Source of the DNA: Demequina subtropica
GTDB taxonomy: Bacteria; Actinomycetota; Actinomycetes; Actinomycetales; Demequinaceae
Assembly (NCBI RefSeq): GCF_000971235.1
Contig: NZ_BBMB01000001.1
Location: forward strand, 1-64,000
Length of the DNA: 64,000 nucleotides
Direction of reading: 5' to 3'
In this document: positions 25,141 to 34,539 of the stretch, in pieces
Layout of the letters: every line of letters begins with the position of its first letter
Numbering within the stretch: the stretch's first letter is position 1
The notes under the pieces: generated by a model
Seen by the model: the letters and a program-made list of their open reading frames with translations, nothing else
Databases searched by the model: none
Told to the model about the DNA's origin: nothing
Translations under genes and position numbers: made by a program

Positions 25141-26619
25141 ATGTCGACGCATCCCGATGGACCGCGCGATCGCGGTCTCCGCGCCGGCCTGCTGTGGGGG
25201 CTGCCGGCGGCGGTGGTGGTCGGCGGCGTCGTCTACCTCAACGCATCCGGCGAGGACGCCGCCCCGGACACATCCGCGACGCCGGTCGGCCGCTCCGAGC
25301 ACCAGGATGCGAAGGACGCCTATCTCGCCGGGGTGACCGCCGCATCGTCCACCGGGGACGCCCCGAACGTGCTGCTGGTGTACTACGACGACCTCGGCTA
25401 CGGGGACCTCGGCTTCATGGGCGACACCCCCATCGCGACGCCGCGAATGGACGCGCTCGCGGAGGACGGCGTGGTCCTCACGAGCTTCCACGCGCCATCC
25501 GCCGTCTGCACGCCGTCGCGAGCCGCGCTGCTCACCGGTCGCCTGGCGCCGCGCGCGGGCGTGCCCGACGTGCTGTTCCCCAGCGAGAGCCCGTACGCGG
25601 ACCTCAACACTTCTGCTGGCCTGGGTCAGGACGAGGTCACGATGCCCGAGATCCTCCAGGCGGCCGGCTACGACACCGCGATGATCGGCAAGTGGCACCT
25701 GGGGGACACCGAGGGCTCGCTGCCGAACGACTTAGGCTTCGAGAGCTTCCTCGGCTCGCTGTACTCGAACGACATGAGCCCGTTCCAGCTCTACCGCGAC
25801 CGCGACGTGGTCGAGGAGGAGGTCGACCAGGCGGGTCTCGACGGCCTGTACACCGACGAGGCCGTCGCCTTCATCGACGAGGCGGCCGCCACGGACGAGC
25901 CGTTCTTCCTGTACTTCGCCCACAACTTCCCGCATGAGCCGCTCAACGCCGCCGCCGCGAACGTGGGCCGCTCCGACGCCGGCACCTACGGCGACGTGGT
26001 CGAGGGGCTCGACGACGGCATCGGCCGCATCGTCGACGAGCTCGAGGCGACCGGGCAGCTCGACAACACGATCCTCATCATCACGAGCGACAACGGACCC
26101 TGGTACCAGGGCTCGACCGGGGGTGCGCGGGGGCGCAAGGGCGAGGTCTACGAGGGCGGGATGCTCGTGCCGTTCCTGGTGCACTGGCCTGCCGGTCTGG
26201 AGGGCGGGCGGACGCTCGATGCCATGGCGATGGGCACCGACATCCTCCCGACGCTGCTGGAGTGGATCGGTGTCGACGCGCCGCCCGACCGGGTGCTCGA
26301 CGGGACCTCGATGGCGGGCCTGCTCGCCGGGACCGCGGAGCAGGCGGGGGAGTTCTACTACTTCTACGCGGGCGAGCAGCTGCTCGCGGTCAGCGACGGG
26401 CGCTACAAGTACTACCCGGCGCAGCCCTATGTCGATGTGTCGTCGGGGACCGCGGACGTGTCGGTGACCGACCAGGGGCCGTGGCTGTTCGACCTCGAGA
26501 GCGACCCCGCCGAGGCGTACGACGTGCTCTCTCGGTACCCCGAGGTGGCGGCTGCGCTCGCGGCCGAGCTCGAGCGCCGGGACGCCGAGATGGCGGAGAA
26601 CCCGCGTGGCTGGGGCTGA
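25141..26619 (+). CDS. Type I sulfatase, Cys-type, membrane-anchored or secreted
   Basis: Hydrolyses sulfate esters. 492 residues. N-terminal signal/anchor helix (residues 13-33), then the alkaline phosphatase-fold domain with metal site DD (83-84) and the sulfatase signature C123-T-P-S-R127 plus LLTGR. The Cys must be oxidised to formylglycine. GKWHLG and the later SDNGPW are further family motifs. GGGAGG lies about nine bases before ATG. The next gene, overlapping by 14 bases, encodes a maturase able to make the formylglycine. Confidence 0.92.
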   Translation: MSTHPDGPRDRGLRAGLLWGLPAAVVVGGVVYLNASGEDAAPDTSATPVGRSEHQDAKDAYLAGVTAASSTGDAPNVLLVYYDDLGYGDLGFMGDTPIATPRMDALAEDGVVLTSFHAPSAVCTPSRAALLTGRLAPRAGVPDVLFPSESPYADLNTSAGLGQDEVTMPEILQAAGYDTAMIGKWHLGDTEGSLPNDLGFESFLGSLYSNDMSPFQLYRDRDVVEEEVDQAGLDGLYTDEAVAFIDEAAATDEPFFLYFAHNFPHEPLNAAAANVGRSDAGTYGDVVEGLDDGIGRIVDELEATGQLDNTILIITSDNGPWYQGSTGGARGRKGEVYEGGMLVPFLVHWPAGLEGGRTLDAMAMGTDILPTLLEWIGVDAPPDRVLDGTSMAGLLAGTAEQAGEFYYFYAGEQLLAVSDGRYKYYPAQPYVDVSSGTADVSVTDQGPWLFDLESDPAEAYDVLSRYPEVAAALAAELERRDAEMAENPRGWG

Positions 26620-27859
26620 TCGCTCGCCCGTGGTGGTGACGGCGCCCGCGGTCGATCCGGGCGCCCGCCGGCGCCTGCCGTTCTCGGTGCTCGCCAAGCC
26701 GACCGGCGCATCGTGCAACCTCGACTGCACGTACTGCTTCTTCCTGTCGAAGGAGCGGCTCTACGACGACGACCAGCTGATGTCGGAGTCGGGACTCGAG
26801 GCGTACTTGCTCAACATGTTGACCAATCAGCCCGACGGGGACGTCGAGGTCGCGTGGCAGGGCGGCGAGCCGACGATGCGCGGGCTGGAGTTCTTCGAGC
26901 GTGCCGTGGCGTTGGCGGAGCAGCTGCGGCGGCCCGGGCAGCGCGTCCGGCACACGCTGCAGACCAACGGGACGCTGCTGGACGATGCGTGGGGCGCCTT
27001 CCTCTCGCGGCACCGGTTCCTGGTGGGGCTCAGCGTCGATGGGCCTGCGGACCTGCATGACGCGTACCGGGTCAACAAGGCAGGGCGCGCGACGCACGCG
27101 CAGGTGCTGCGGGGGCTCACGGTCCTCAAGCGGTGGGGCGTCGAGTTCAACATCCTGTGCACCGTTCATGCTGCTAATCAGGCGCACGGACTCGAGGTGT
27201 ACCGATACTTCCGGGACGAGCTCGGGGCACGGCACCTGCAGTTCATCCCGATCGTGGAGCGGGTGTCCGCCTCGTTGCTGGACGTGGCCGAGGCCGGGTG
27301 GAAGGACGATGCGGGGGAGCGGATCCTCTACCGCCAGGAGGGGTCCTCGGTGACCTCGCGCAGCGTCGATCCCGCGGCGTGGGGCGAGTTCCTGGTCGCG
27401 GTGTTCGACGAGTGGCTCGCGCGGGATGTGGGGACCGTCTTTGTGCAGCACTTCGACGTGATGCTCGGCAACGCGCTCGGGCAGTACTCGCTATGCGTGC
27501 ATGCGCCCGAGTGCGGGTCGGCGCTGGCGGTGGAGCACAACGGCGACGTGTACTCGTGCGACCACTACGTGGAGCCGGGGTACCTGCTGGGGAACGTCGC
27601 TGCCGACTCGCTGCAGGCGTTGGTCGCGTCGCCCGCGCAGCGGGCGTTCGGGGCGGCGAAGCGGACGTCGCTGCCGCGCCAGTGCGTCGAGTGCCCGGTG
27701 CAGTGGGCGTGCCACGGCGGGTGCCCGAAGGACCGGTTCGGGGTCTCCGTCGATGGGGAGGCGGGGCTCAACCATCTGTGCGCGGGTTACCTGCGGTTCT
27801 TCTCGCATGCGGAGCCTGCCGTGCGGCGCATGGCGGAGGTGGTGGGGCCGACGCTGTGA
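26606..27859 (+). CDS. Anaerobic sulfatase-maturating enzyme (radical SAM)
   Basis: 417 residues. The radical SAM cluster motif is C37-N-L-D-C41-T-Y-C44, followed by VEVAWQGGEPTMRG and LQTNGTLLDD. A SPASM-type C-terminal region carries cysteines (CVHAPECGS, VYSCDHYVEPG, CVECPVQWACHGGCPKDR) for two auxiliary [4Fe-4S] clusters. It converts the sulfatase active-site Cys to C-alpha-formylglycine without oxygen. The GTG start lies inside the sulfatase 3' end, implying coupled translation with its substrate. Confidence 0.92.
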   Translation: MAGADRSPVVVTAPAVDPGARRRLPFSVLAKPTGASCNLDCTYCFFLSKERLYDDDQLMSESGLEAYLLNMLTNQPDGDVEVAWQGGEPTMRGLEFFERAVALAEQLRRPGQRVRHTLQTNGTLLDDAWGAFLSRHRFLVGLSVDGPADLHDAYRVNKAGRATHAQVLRGLTVLKRWGVEFNILCTVHAANQAHGLEVYRYFRDELGARHLQFIPIVERVSASLLDVAEAGWKDDAGERILYRQEGSSVTSRSVDPAAWGEFLVAVFDEWLARDVGTVFVQHFDVMLGNALGQYSLCVHAPECGSALAVEHNGDVYSCDHYVEPGYLLGNVAADSLQALVASPAQRAFGAAKRTSLPRQCVECPVQWACHGGCPKDRFGVSVDGEAGLNHLCAGYLRFFSHAEPAVRRMAEVVGPTL

Positions 27860-27892
27860 CGGGCGACCGGATCGCGCGATGCCCGGGCGGCT

Positions 27893-28624
27893 TCAGTCCT
27901 GCGCGCACGACGCCAGCCTGCGGGCCCTGCTCGCCGCGCGGCGGCGCTCGCGCTCGAGCGTGAAGATCGCGAGCTCGACGTCGATCCGTGCCGCGCCGGC
28001 CTCCGCCGCCCAGGCATCGAGGATGTCGACGTAGCGGGCGTAGTCGTCTGCGTCGCCGTACCGCAGCTCGGTACCGGACTCGCGCGCGATCCAGGTCTGC
28101 AGCAGCTCGTCGAGGATCGGGAGCGCTGTCGCGGCGCGTGGGTCGCCCTGTGCGGAGACGGCGTACAGCCACTTGGTGAAGAACGCGGGGCCGAAGCCGG
28201 AGATCTTGCCCGACCCGCGCGCGAGCTGGAGGTAGGCCTCGCGCGGATCGCCCGTCCGCGCCACCGCGACGGACTCGGCGAGCTTGTCGGCGACCGTGGG
28301 GTCGTACGCGCGGGCGCGCGCCGCATCGTGAAGCCCGCCGGTCAGCATCTTGCGCGCGCGGCTCGGACCGCGTCCGCCGGTGCCGTAGCCCCATTGCAGG
28401 ACGGTCACGAACGCATCGACAGGGCGGGCGTCGACGTGCTCGTGGACGAAGGCGCACATCTGGGCGCGGTCGATGCTGGCGCGGGGTCCGTCCATCGGGA
28501 GCGTGACCACGCCGAGATCGTCGATCCACTCCGCCCAGCGCACCGGGATGTAGTCCATTCCCGGCTGGGCGGGGGTGCCCTCGTCGAGGCGTGCGCGGAG
28601 CGCGGCGGGTGCATCGGCCGTCAT
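27893..28624 (-). CDS. Putative OGG-fold protein, uncharacterised
   Basis: 243 residues. WGYGTGGRGPSRARKML and ARGSGKISGFGPAFFTKWLYAVS resemble the helix-hairpin-helix region of a group of bacterial proteins with an 8-oxoguanine-glycosylase-like fold, but I cannot see a convincing catalytic Lys/Asp pair. The C-terminus is a long basic helix (ERERRRAASRARR). DNA binding or repair is possible. It is convergent with the sulfatase operon. Confidence 0.45.
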   Translation of the reverse strand: MTADAPAALRARLDEGTPAQPGMDYIPVRWAEWIDDLGVVTLPMDGPRASIDRAQMCAFVHEHVDARPVDAFVTVLQWGYGTGGRGPSRARKMLTGGLHDAARARAYDPTVADKLAESVAVARTGDPREAYLQLARGSGKISGFGPAFFTKWLYAVSAQGDPRAATALPILDELLQTWIARESGTELRYGDADDYARYVDILDAWAAEAGAARIDVELAIFTLERERRRAASRARRLASCAQD

Positions 28625-28724
28625 GGCGTCCTCTCGGTCGGCTTGCGGGCCCGGCGCTTCGGCTCGTGCCCGCGGAGGATCCTGCCATGCGGCGCCGACA
28701 GGGCGTGCTCTCGCTGTCCTTCGC

Positions 28725-29702
28725 CTAGGGCTTGAGCAGGACCTTGCCGGCGCGACCGGGCGTGAAGTGGGCCTTGACGGCGTCCGCGATGTCCTCGAAG
28801 GCGAAGGTCGCCTCGACGGGCAGGGTGATGGTGCCGTCGGAAAGGCGCGCGAAGAGCTCGCGCATGAGGCGGCCGCGGTCCTCGGCGGGCATGGAGGCGC
28901 TGACCTTCGAGCCCCAGAAACCGCGGATGGTGGCCTGCTTGAAGATGACGTCGCCCGAGCCGATCTCGAGGGTGGGGGAGGCCATCGCGCCGAAGACCAC
29001 GAGCGTGCCGTTCTCGGCGAGCTGCGACATCACGTCGCCCGCGGCCTGGCCACCGACGGACTCGACGCCGACCTTGAGCGGAGCGCCGCCGGTGATCTCG
29101 AGGACGCGCTCCTGCCAGCCGTCGGTGTCGGTGGCGACGATGCGCCCGATGCCCTGGGCTTCGAGCTCGCCGATGCCGTCGGTGCGGCGGACGAGGCCGA
29201 CCACGTTGATGCCTCTTGCTCGTGCCAGCTGGGCCACGAGGCGTCCGACCGCGCCGTTGGCGGCGTTCTGGATCATCCAGTCGCCCTCGGCGAGGTCGAG
29301 CGAGTCGAGCAGGCTGATGGCGGAGAAGGGCATGGCGACCAGCTGGGCGGCGACCTCGTCGGGGATGCCGTCGGGCACGGGGATGAGGGCGGCGGCCTTG
29401 GTGACGAACTGCTCGGCCCACACGCCGAACGTGCCGCCGGTCGCGACGCGCGTGCCGGGCTGAAGGTGCTCGACACCCTCGCCGACGGCCTCGACGATGC
29501 CGACGGCCTCGGTGCCGGCGCGCGCGGGGAGCTCGGGCTTGAAGCCGTAGGTGCCGGCGACGGTCCAGAGGTCGTGGTTGTGGATGGGGGAGAGGGTCAG
29601 GCGGACGCGGGCCTCGCCGGGGCCGGGCTCGGGGGTGGCGACGTCTTCGGCGGTGAGGACCTCGGCCGGGTTGCCGAAGGTGTGGTGGATGAGTGCCTTC
29701 AT
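28725..29702 (-). CDS. MDR-family NADPH oxidoreductase (enoyl reductase-like)
   Basis: 325 residues of the zinc-free medium-chain dehydrogenase/reductase family. GroES-like N-terminal domain (PGPGEARVRLTLSPIHNHDLWTVAG), then a Rossmann domain with the MECR-like IQNAANGAVGRLVAQLARARG, where the usual GGVG is NGAVG. No structural or catalytic zinc ligands are evident. It probably reduces an enoyl thioester or quinone with NADPH. ATG 29702 gives the normal N-terminus MKALIHHTFG. Confidence 0.85.
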   Translation of the reverse strand: MKALIHHTFGNPAEVLTAEDVATPEPGPGEARVRLTLSPIHNHDLWTVAGTYGFKPELPARAGTEAVGIVEAVGEGVEHLQPGTRVATGGTFGVWAEQFVTKAAALIPVPDGIPDEVAAQLVAMPFSAISLLDSLDLAEGDWMIQNAANGAVGRLVAQLARARGINVVGLVRRTDGIGELEAQGIGRIVATDTDGWQERVLEITGGAPLKVGVESVGGQAAGDVMSQLAENGTLVVFGAMASPTLEIGSGDVIFKQATIRGFWGSKVSASMPAEDRGRLMRELFARLSDGTITLPVEATFAFEDIADAVKAHFTPGRAGKVLLKP

Positions 29703-29852
29703 GGGTGCTTCCTCTCTGGACGCGCGGCCCTCCTTCCATGTTGGGGGAGGCGCGCTCGGGGTGCCGAGTCTGGTCAACGACGCGTCGCAGGCCGTTATTT
29801 CGACACGGCATGCACGCCTGTGCTCGAGGCACGCAAGGCTACTGTGAGGGGT

Positions 29853-32189
29853 ATGGCAGTTCTCGCCGGTCCGGGTGGTGTCGCGACGGTGGGGGAGCTC
29901 GTTCATCGGCGGCTCGACACCGCCGACCGCTGGAACCTCGCGCTCGTCCAGCGCGCCGAGGTCTGGGACCACGTCCGGATGCGTCAACTCCTCGACTCGC
30001 TGCTTGCCGGCTACCCGATCGGGGCGATCCTGCTCTGCCGATCGCGAGATCGGTCGCGGGTGCTCGAGGTGGTCGGCGACAATCGCGTCGAGCGCGAGGC
30101 GGCCGACTCCGAGTGGCAGCTCCTCGACGGCCAACAGCGCATCAACGCGGTGTTCTCCATGCTCACGCGACATGGCGACTATGGCCGCTTCTACTTGGAC
30201 GTGACGGTGCGCAGACCTGAGCCGCAGCCGGCTCAGGCGCGCGCGTCCAAGGAGCGCACGCTCCCACACCTGCTTCACGCCCAGGCTGGTGCCGACGAGG
30301 TGCCGCATCGGGAGAGGACGATTGACCTCTCGGGATGGTGCGACTGGGCGGACGCGCGGGACAACCTTGGGGAGGCCGTGGTCGATGCGAGCAGTGTTTC
30401 CGCGCTGCTGCGGGAGATCGATCCGGCATTTGCCCACGTCCTCTCCGACGACGAGGCCGAGATTGCGACGGGGCACCTGCGGGCTCTCGTCGACATGTGG
30501 GTGCATCCGAGCGTCCCGATCCTCGCGGCGGTCGTGGACGGGCCGCTCGACATCCTCGAGGTGTTCACGCGTATCAACCTGGGCGGTGTCAATGTCGCAG
30601 GGGCGGATGTGTTCTTCGCCGGGGTCAAGACGTTCTGGCACGATGCGGAGCGCCGCGTCGATGCCCTCCTTGGCGTCGCACCTTTCACCGCCACGCGACT
30701 CGGTGCGCTACGCCTAGCCGCGCGCCTGGCGAGCCGCGGACTCGGGCACGGTGACATCACCACGCTCGCCGTCGAACGCCTCGCGGGCGATCGAGGCGCC
30801 TCCCTTCGGGAGGCGATGGAAGACATCACCGCGCCCGACGGGGTGGTAGTGGACAGGCTTCGCCGGTTCACGGACTGGTACCCGCGAGCGAGCGATCTCG
30901 GGTTCGTCCTGAGGGAGGTCAGCCGCGACTCGTGGGATGAGGTCTATGCCTGGGCCGCGGCGGGGGGAGCCGCGCGCGACGATCTGCTCGAGGCCAGCCG
31001 GGAGGCGCTCGATTCGTACCTGCTGGCCGTCACGGTGTTCGGATACCGGAATGCGCTCGGCGACAGGTTCCGGCGCATCGCGTTCCTCGAGGCGCTCGCT
31101 GCGGGAGGCAGAGGCGAGCCCTTCCCCGCGGCGCGCGTGCTCTCGGTGGTCAGGTCGGAGACGCGGCTCCGAGGCGCGCGCGGGCGCGCGGTTCCGCGCC
31201 TGGACCTGCGCGGCGGCCAGCCCATCGCGGACAAGAACGGTCGGATCCTCACCGCGCTCGCGCAACGGATCCCGCTCGAGATGGAACCCGAGGACGCCTT
31301 CGACTGGGACCATATCTTCCCGCAGGCGCAGGCGAGCAGGATGTGGGCACCTGGCGAGTGGAACCGCCGGCGCCATCATCCCGACCGGTACCTGGTGAAC
31401 TCGGCCGGGAACTTCTGGGCGCTCTCGGCATCAGCCAACCGCTCCATCAAGGACGCGGTCGGGAGCACCAAGTTCACGTGGCTGGCCGCGCAGATCGCCG
31501 ACGAGTCGAATCCGTTCCGCGTGTGGCCGGAGGCGCGATGGTCGATCACGCGGGAGGAGATCGACCGGTTCGTGCGGGTCGATGCCCTGCTGACGGACGA
31601 CCCGACGAGCATCGATTCCGCGATGGCCTTGTTCCGCGAGGTGGTGGAGGGCCGCACCCGCCGTCTGCTCAAGGAGATGCTTGAAAGGTTTCCCATGGTG
31701 CGTGCCTTCGCCGGAGAGCACGCCGATGAAGGCGGCGATCCCGCGTCTCCTGCCGACCTCGGCTTCCGCGAGGCGCTCGGTATCAGCGCGCGGGACCCGC
31801 GCTTGCTCCTGGCGACCGAGAACGATGCGCGAAAGCTCGTCGCCGTCCGCGGAGACCGCCTCGCGGCGGGGATCGCGACGGTGTTGGCGGATCGGCTCGG
31901 ATTGGCCGACCAGTGGAGCTGGCCGCGCCGGTGGAGGGCCGACGTCGGTAGTTGGCGCGGGTTCCAGCTCTCCGACGGCAACTGCATCGAGCTGATCCTC
32001 CGGTGGGATCACCACCAGGGGATGCGCGTCGGACACAAGGGATATGCCACCCGCGGCAAGGCAGGAGACCTGTACCCGGACTTCCCCGACGCCCCGCTGG
32101 GCGTCGAATGGGGCGACTCCGACGAGCGCATCGTGGAGGCCTTCGTGGAGCGTGCCGAGGAGCTCGTGCGGGTGCACCCGCAGGGGTAG
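29853..32189 (+). CDS. DUF262-DUF1524 protein (GmrSD/SspE-like)
   Basis: 778 residues. The N-terminal DUF262 (ParB-like NTPase) shows QRAEVWDHVRMRQLLDSLL-GYPIGAILL and QLLDGQQRINAVFSML, the DGQQR motif being diagnostic. The DUF1524 HNH nuclease has the catalytic FDWDHIFPQ at about residue 482-490 and NSAGNFWALSASANRSIKD after it. About 200 further residues of unknown fold follow. Proteins of this architecture restrict modified phage DNA (GmrSD) or act as effectors of phosphorothioate-sensing defence (SspE). TACTGT (29840-29845) seven bases before ATG 29853 fits a leaderless start. Confidence 0.85.
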   Translation: MAVLAGPGGVATVGELVHRRLDTADRWNLALVQRAEVWDHVRMRQLLDSLLAGYPIGAILLCRSRDRSRVLEVVGDNRVEREAADSEWQLLDGQQRINAVFSMLTRHGDYGRFYLDVTVRRPEPQPAQARASKERTLPHLLHAQAGADEVPHRERTIDLSGWCDWADARDNLGEAVVDASSVSALLREIDPAFAHVLSDDEAEIATGHLRALVDMWVHPSVPILAAVVDGPLDILEVFTRINLGGVNVAGADVFFAGVKTFWHDAERRVDALLGVAPFTATRLGALRLAARLASRGLGHGDITTLAVERLAGDRGASLREAMEDITAPDGVVVDRLRRFTDWYPRASDLGFVLREVSRDSWDEVYAWAAAGGAARDDLLEASREALDSYLLAVTVFGYRNALGDRFRRIAFLEALAAGGRGEPFPAARVLSVVRSETRLRGARGRAVPRLDLRGGQPIADKNGRILTALAQRIPLEMEPEDAFDWDHIFPQAQASRMWAPGEWNRRRHHPDRYLVNSAGNFWALSASANRSIKDAVGSTKFTWLAAQIADESNPFRVWPEARWSITREEIDRFVRVDALLTDDPTSIDSAMALFREVVEGRTRRLLKEMLERFPMVRAFAGEHADEGGDPASPADLGFREALGISARDPRLLLATENDARKLVAVRGDRLAAGIATVLADRLGLADQWSWPRRWRADVGSWRGFQLSDGNCIELILRWDHHQGMRVGHKGYATRGKAGDLYPDFPDAPLGVEWGDSDERIVEAFVERAEELVRVHPQG

Positions 32190-32227
32190 CGACGCCTACT
32201 CGCCCCCCGGGCGTGCGCGCCTATTGG

Positions 32228-32260
32228 CCCGGTCTGCGCGCGGTACGAGCGCAGACCGGG
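32228..32260. terminator. Bidirectional hairpin between convergent genes
   Basis: CCCGGTCTGCGC (32228-32239) and GCGCAGACCGGG (32249-32260) form a perfect 12-bp stem with a nine-base loop between the convergent DUF262-DUF1524 and HsdR-N genes. No U tract follows. Confidence 0.65.
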
Positions 32261-32335
32261 TCGAAGTCGACGGAGTGTCCGTGTCGTGGGGCGTTACACC
32301 CGGCACCGACCATGTGTCGGACGTAACCTAGCGGG

Positions 32336-33448
32336 CTACGACTCCACGTACCGCTTGACGGTCGCTCGGATCGTGTCGGCGTGGGCGTAGATCTCATCGA
32401 GGCTGTCGATGGCGATGCGGGTCTCGTTCTTGTCCTCGTCGAACAAGCCGATGTACTTCTGCTTCTTGCTGTTGAACCAGAGCCGGGCGATCGTCTTGCG
32501 GTTGTTGTCGTCGAGGAGGATCGCGAAGTACGACTTGGCGTCGCGCTGCGCGATCCGCTGGGGCTTGACCTCGCTGCACGCAATAGCCTTGACGATCTGG
32601 TAACCCTCGAGCTCCTCGAGTGTCGTCTCGATCTCGGTGTCACGGTCGAGGTCTGCCTCGGCGACGGACTGGCTCGCGACGGTGCCCGAGTCGCCCGCAG
32701 GTGCGATCGCGGGCGTGAGGCCATCGGCGTTGCCCGCGCCGAGCGCGGCCTTGAGTCGGTCGTTGACCTGCTCGTTCGTGAACTGCTTCAAAGCCTTGGC
32801 CACCAACGTGGTGAACTGAGTGCGCACTTCCTGCGTGAAACGGCCCTCGTAGACCTGCGACGCGAAGTGGCGCACGAACGGCTCGGTGGGCTCCTTGAAG
32901 TCCTGCGCGATGGCGCGCTTGAGTGCGCCCACGTACTTGAGCTCCTCAGCCGCACTGATCACCGAGTCCAGGTCGAAGATCTCCTTGGACAGTTTCTGAA
33001 GCTCCGGCACGAGCGTCGGGTCGATGTCGAGCAGATCGAGGACGAGGAACGGGCGGTCGTCCATCTTGTTCGGGCTGTCGAGGTCCGTGTAGAAGTTGTA
33101 AACCTGGCCGTTGGTGAGCACGGCGATACGTGCGTTCGTCACGGAGAAGTAGCGGAAGAGCTGGGACGCGTGCTCGATCTTGAGCGGACCGGTTGAGGGC
33201 TTGCACTCGATCAGCAGTTGGACCTCGCCGTCGCGGAGGATCGCGTAGTCCACCTTCTCGCCACGCTTGACCCCGACATCAGCGGTGAACTCGGGCACCA
33301 CCTCGAGCGGGTTGAACACGTCGTAGCCGAGAATCGTCGCGATGAACGGCATCACGAACGCGTTCTTGGTCGCCTCCTCGGTCTGGATGGCGTCGCGCTG
33401 ATCCTCGACCTTCTTGGCGAGCGCGGCGAGGCGGTCTTCGAATTCCAT
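32336..33448 (-). CDS. Stand-alone HsdR N-terminal nuclease-domain protein
   Basis: 370 residues. The first 180 match the type I restriction HsdR N-terminal PD-(D/E)XK nuclease domain: E24/E25 in the first helix, D67 in KVDYAILRDG and E81-x-K83 in LLIECKPS. A Q-motif-like region follows, but there is no helicase domain, unlike true HsdR (about 1000 residues). The C-terminal 90 residues (KAIACSEVKPQRIAQRDAKSYFAILLDD) form a small domain common in these solo proteins. ATG 33448 is preferred over 33454 because GAGGGG then lies six bases away. No hsdM or hsdS is nearby. Confidence 0.82.
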   Translation of the reverse strand: MEFEDRLAALAKKVEDQRDAIQTEEATKNAFVMPFIATILGYDVFNPLEVVPEFTADVGVKRGEKVDYAILRDGEVQLLIECKPSTGPLKIEHASQLFRYFSVTNARIAVLTNGQVYNFYTDLDSPNKMDDRPFLVLDLLDIDPTLVPELQKLSKEIFDLDSVISAAEELKYVGALKRAIAQDFKEPTEPFVRHFASQVYEGRFTQEVRTQFTTLVAKALKQFTNEQVNDRLKAALGAGNADGLTPAIAPAGDSGTVASQSVAEADLDRDTEIETTLEELEGYQIVKAIACSEVKPQRIAQRDAKSYFAILLDDNNRKTIARLWFNSKKQKYIGLFDEDKNETRIAIDSLDEIYAHADTIRATVKRYVES

Positions 33449-34179
33449 GGGCATCCCCTCTCAGTCGCCAACGACCGTACCCAATGGATCCGACATTGCA
33501 TGCCGAAAGCGCCGCAATGCGCTGAACCTCACACTCGTGCGGTGCCTTGACTCGCAAGCAAGCGCAGGCCCGGCCGTCCCCAGCACCGTACTCCTGCGGG
33601 GTGCGACCACACGCGACAATGGCATGGCAGCGCGCGAACACGACGGTCGCGACTTGTCCGCGTCAGTTCCCGAGGATTTCAGTGCTGGCGCACACCAGGC
33701 GTGCAGCGTGCCCGGCCCCGCCCCCAGGTCCTCCCGCTGCAGATGTCCGAAGCCGCCGGAGACCGGGACGGAGACACCCTCGGCATGAAAGGAGGGTTCG
33801 CGCGTCGAGGGCTTTGGCGCTAGCGCGTGGGCAGTCGGGGTGCAGTGCTATGCATGCTGGCGACCGACAAGGCCCCGTGATTGCCCTTGAGTAGGAAGGT
33901 CGGGCGGACACGTCCCTCGTACGCGCCCTGCGTTGGCTTCTCAACCTCGTGAGATGCAGAGGTCCGGCAGGTCTGCCGACGCTGTGGCGAACCCGCGACT
34001 TCATGCGAGCCCCGTATCGGGGGGGGGGGGCAGGAGACTTCCCGGGTCATTCATGAAGACCATGTGCGGTCTTACACGTCGCCAATGTGGTGGGCGCCAA
34101 GGCATGGGGTGGTGGAGTTCCCGAATCGTTGGGCGCACCGAGGCAACGAATAGCGCAACCGGCTGCACCGTGGTGGGCA
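33449..34179. other. 731-bp gene-poor gap with a G12 tract
   Basis: No reading frame here has believable codon usage or a recognisable domain. GC content looks lower than in neighbouring genes. A run of twelve G (34019-34030) lies in it. The strand-independent texture is unlike the flanking coding DNA, so this may be decayed sequence or a recombination scar inside the defence-like block. I see no tRNA and no transposase remnant. Confidence 0.5.
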
Positions 34180-34536
34180 TCAGTCCTTCAACGGGGCTGT
34201 TCCTCTGAAGTCCTCCGGACGGAATCTTTCGCGCGAGTTGGCGAGTTTCGAGTTCGCGGCGGTTGCCAGGTCTACTCCAAGTACGTCGCTCAGGCGGAGC
34301 AGGTAGGTGAGCACATCGCTCAATTCCTCGCCGATGCGCTGGTGTCGGACTGGATCTCTGAAATGCGCTGCGGCGTCGGGCGCCGGGACCCACTGCAGAA
34401 GCTCCGCGAGCTCGCCGACTTCACCCATGAGGGCCAGCACAAGTGACTTCGGATCGTGAAACTGCTCCCAATCTCGCTCGCGGGCGAACTCCCTCAGCTC
34501 CGCGGTCAAGGCGCGCATGGAATCGTCGTTCGCCAT
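34180..34536 (-). CDS. MazG-family nucleotide pyrophosphohydrolase
   Basis: 118 residues of the single-domain MazG/RS21-C6-like type. Metal-binding acids are E39, E42 and E45 in LMGEVGELAELLQW and E71/D74 in GEELSDVLTYLLRLSD. WEQFHDPKSL near the start is typical of this subgroup. It would hydrolyse dNTPs or alarmone-like nucleotides. It starts three bases after the DUF2075 stop on the same strand, so the two form a minimal operon. Confidence 0.88.
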   Translation of the reverse strand: MANDDSMRALTAELREFARERDWEQFHDPKSLVLALMGEVGELAELLQWVPAPDAAAHFRDPVRHQRIGEELSDVLTYLLRLSDVLGVDLATAANSKLANSRERFRPEDFRGTAPLKD

Positions 34537-34539
34537 GAG

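Noticed and set aside
33547..33894. 115-codon frame in the gene-poor gap
   Set aside because: Composition is Arg/Pro/Ala/Ser noise, no ribosome site, no family resemblance. Other frames in the gap are equally poor.
34019..34030. G12 run as a phase-variable promoter or gene switch
   Set aside because: It does not lie within a recognisable gene or at a spacer between promoter elements, so phase variation has no target here.
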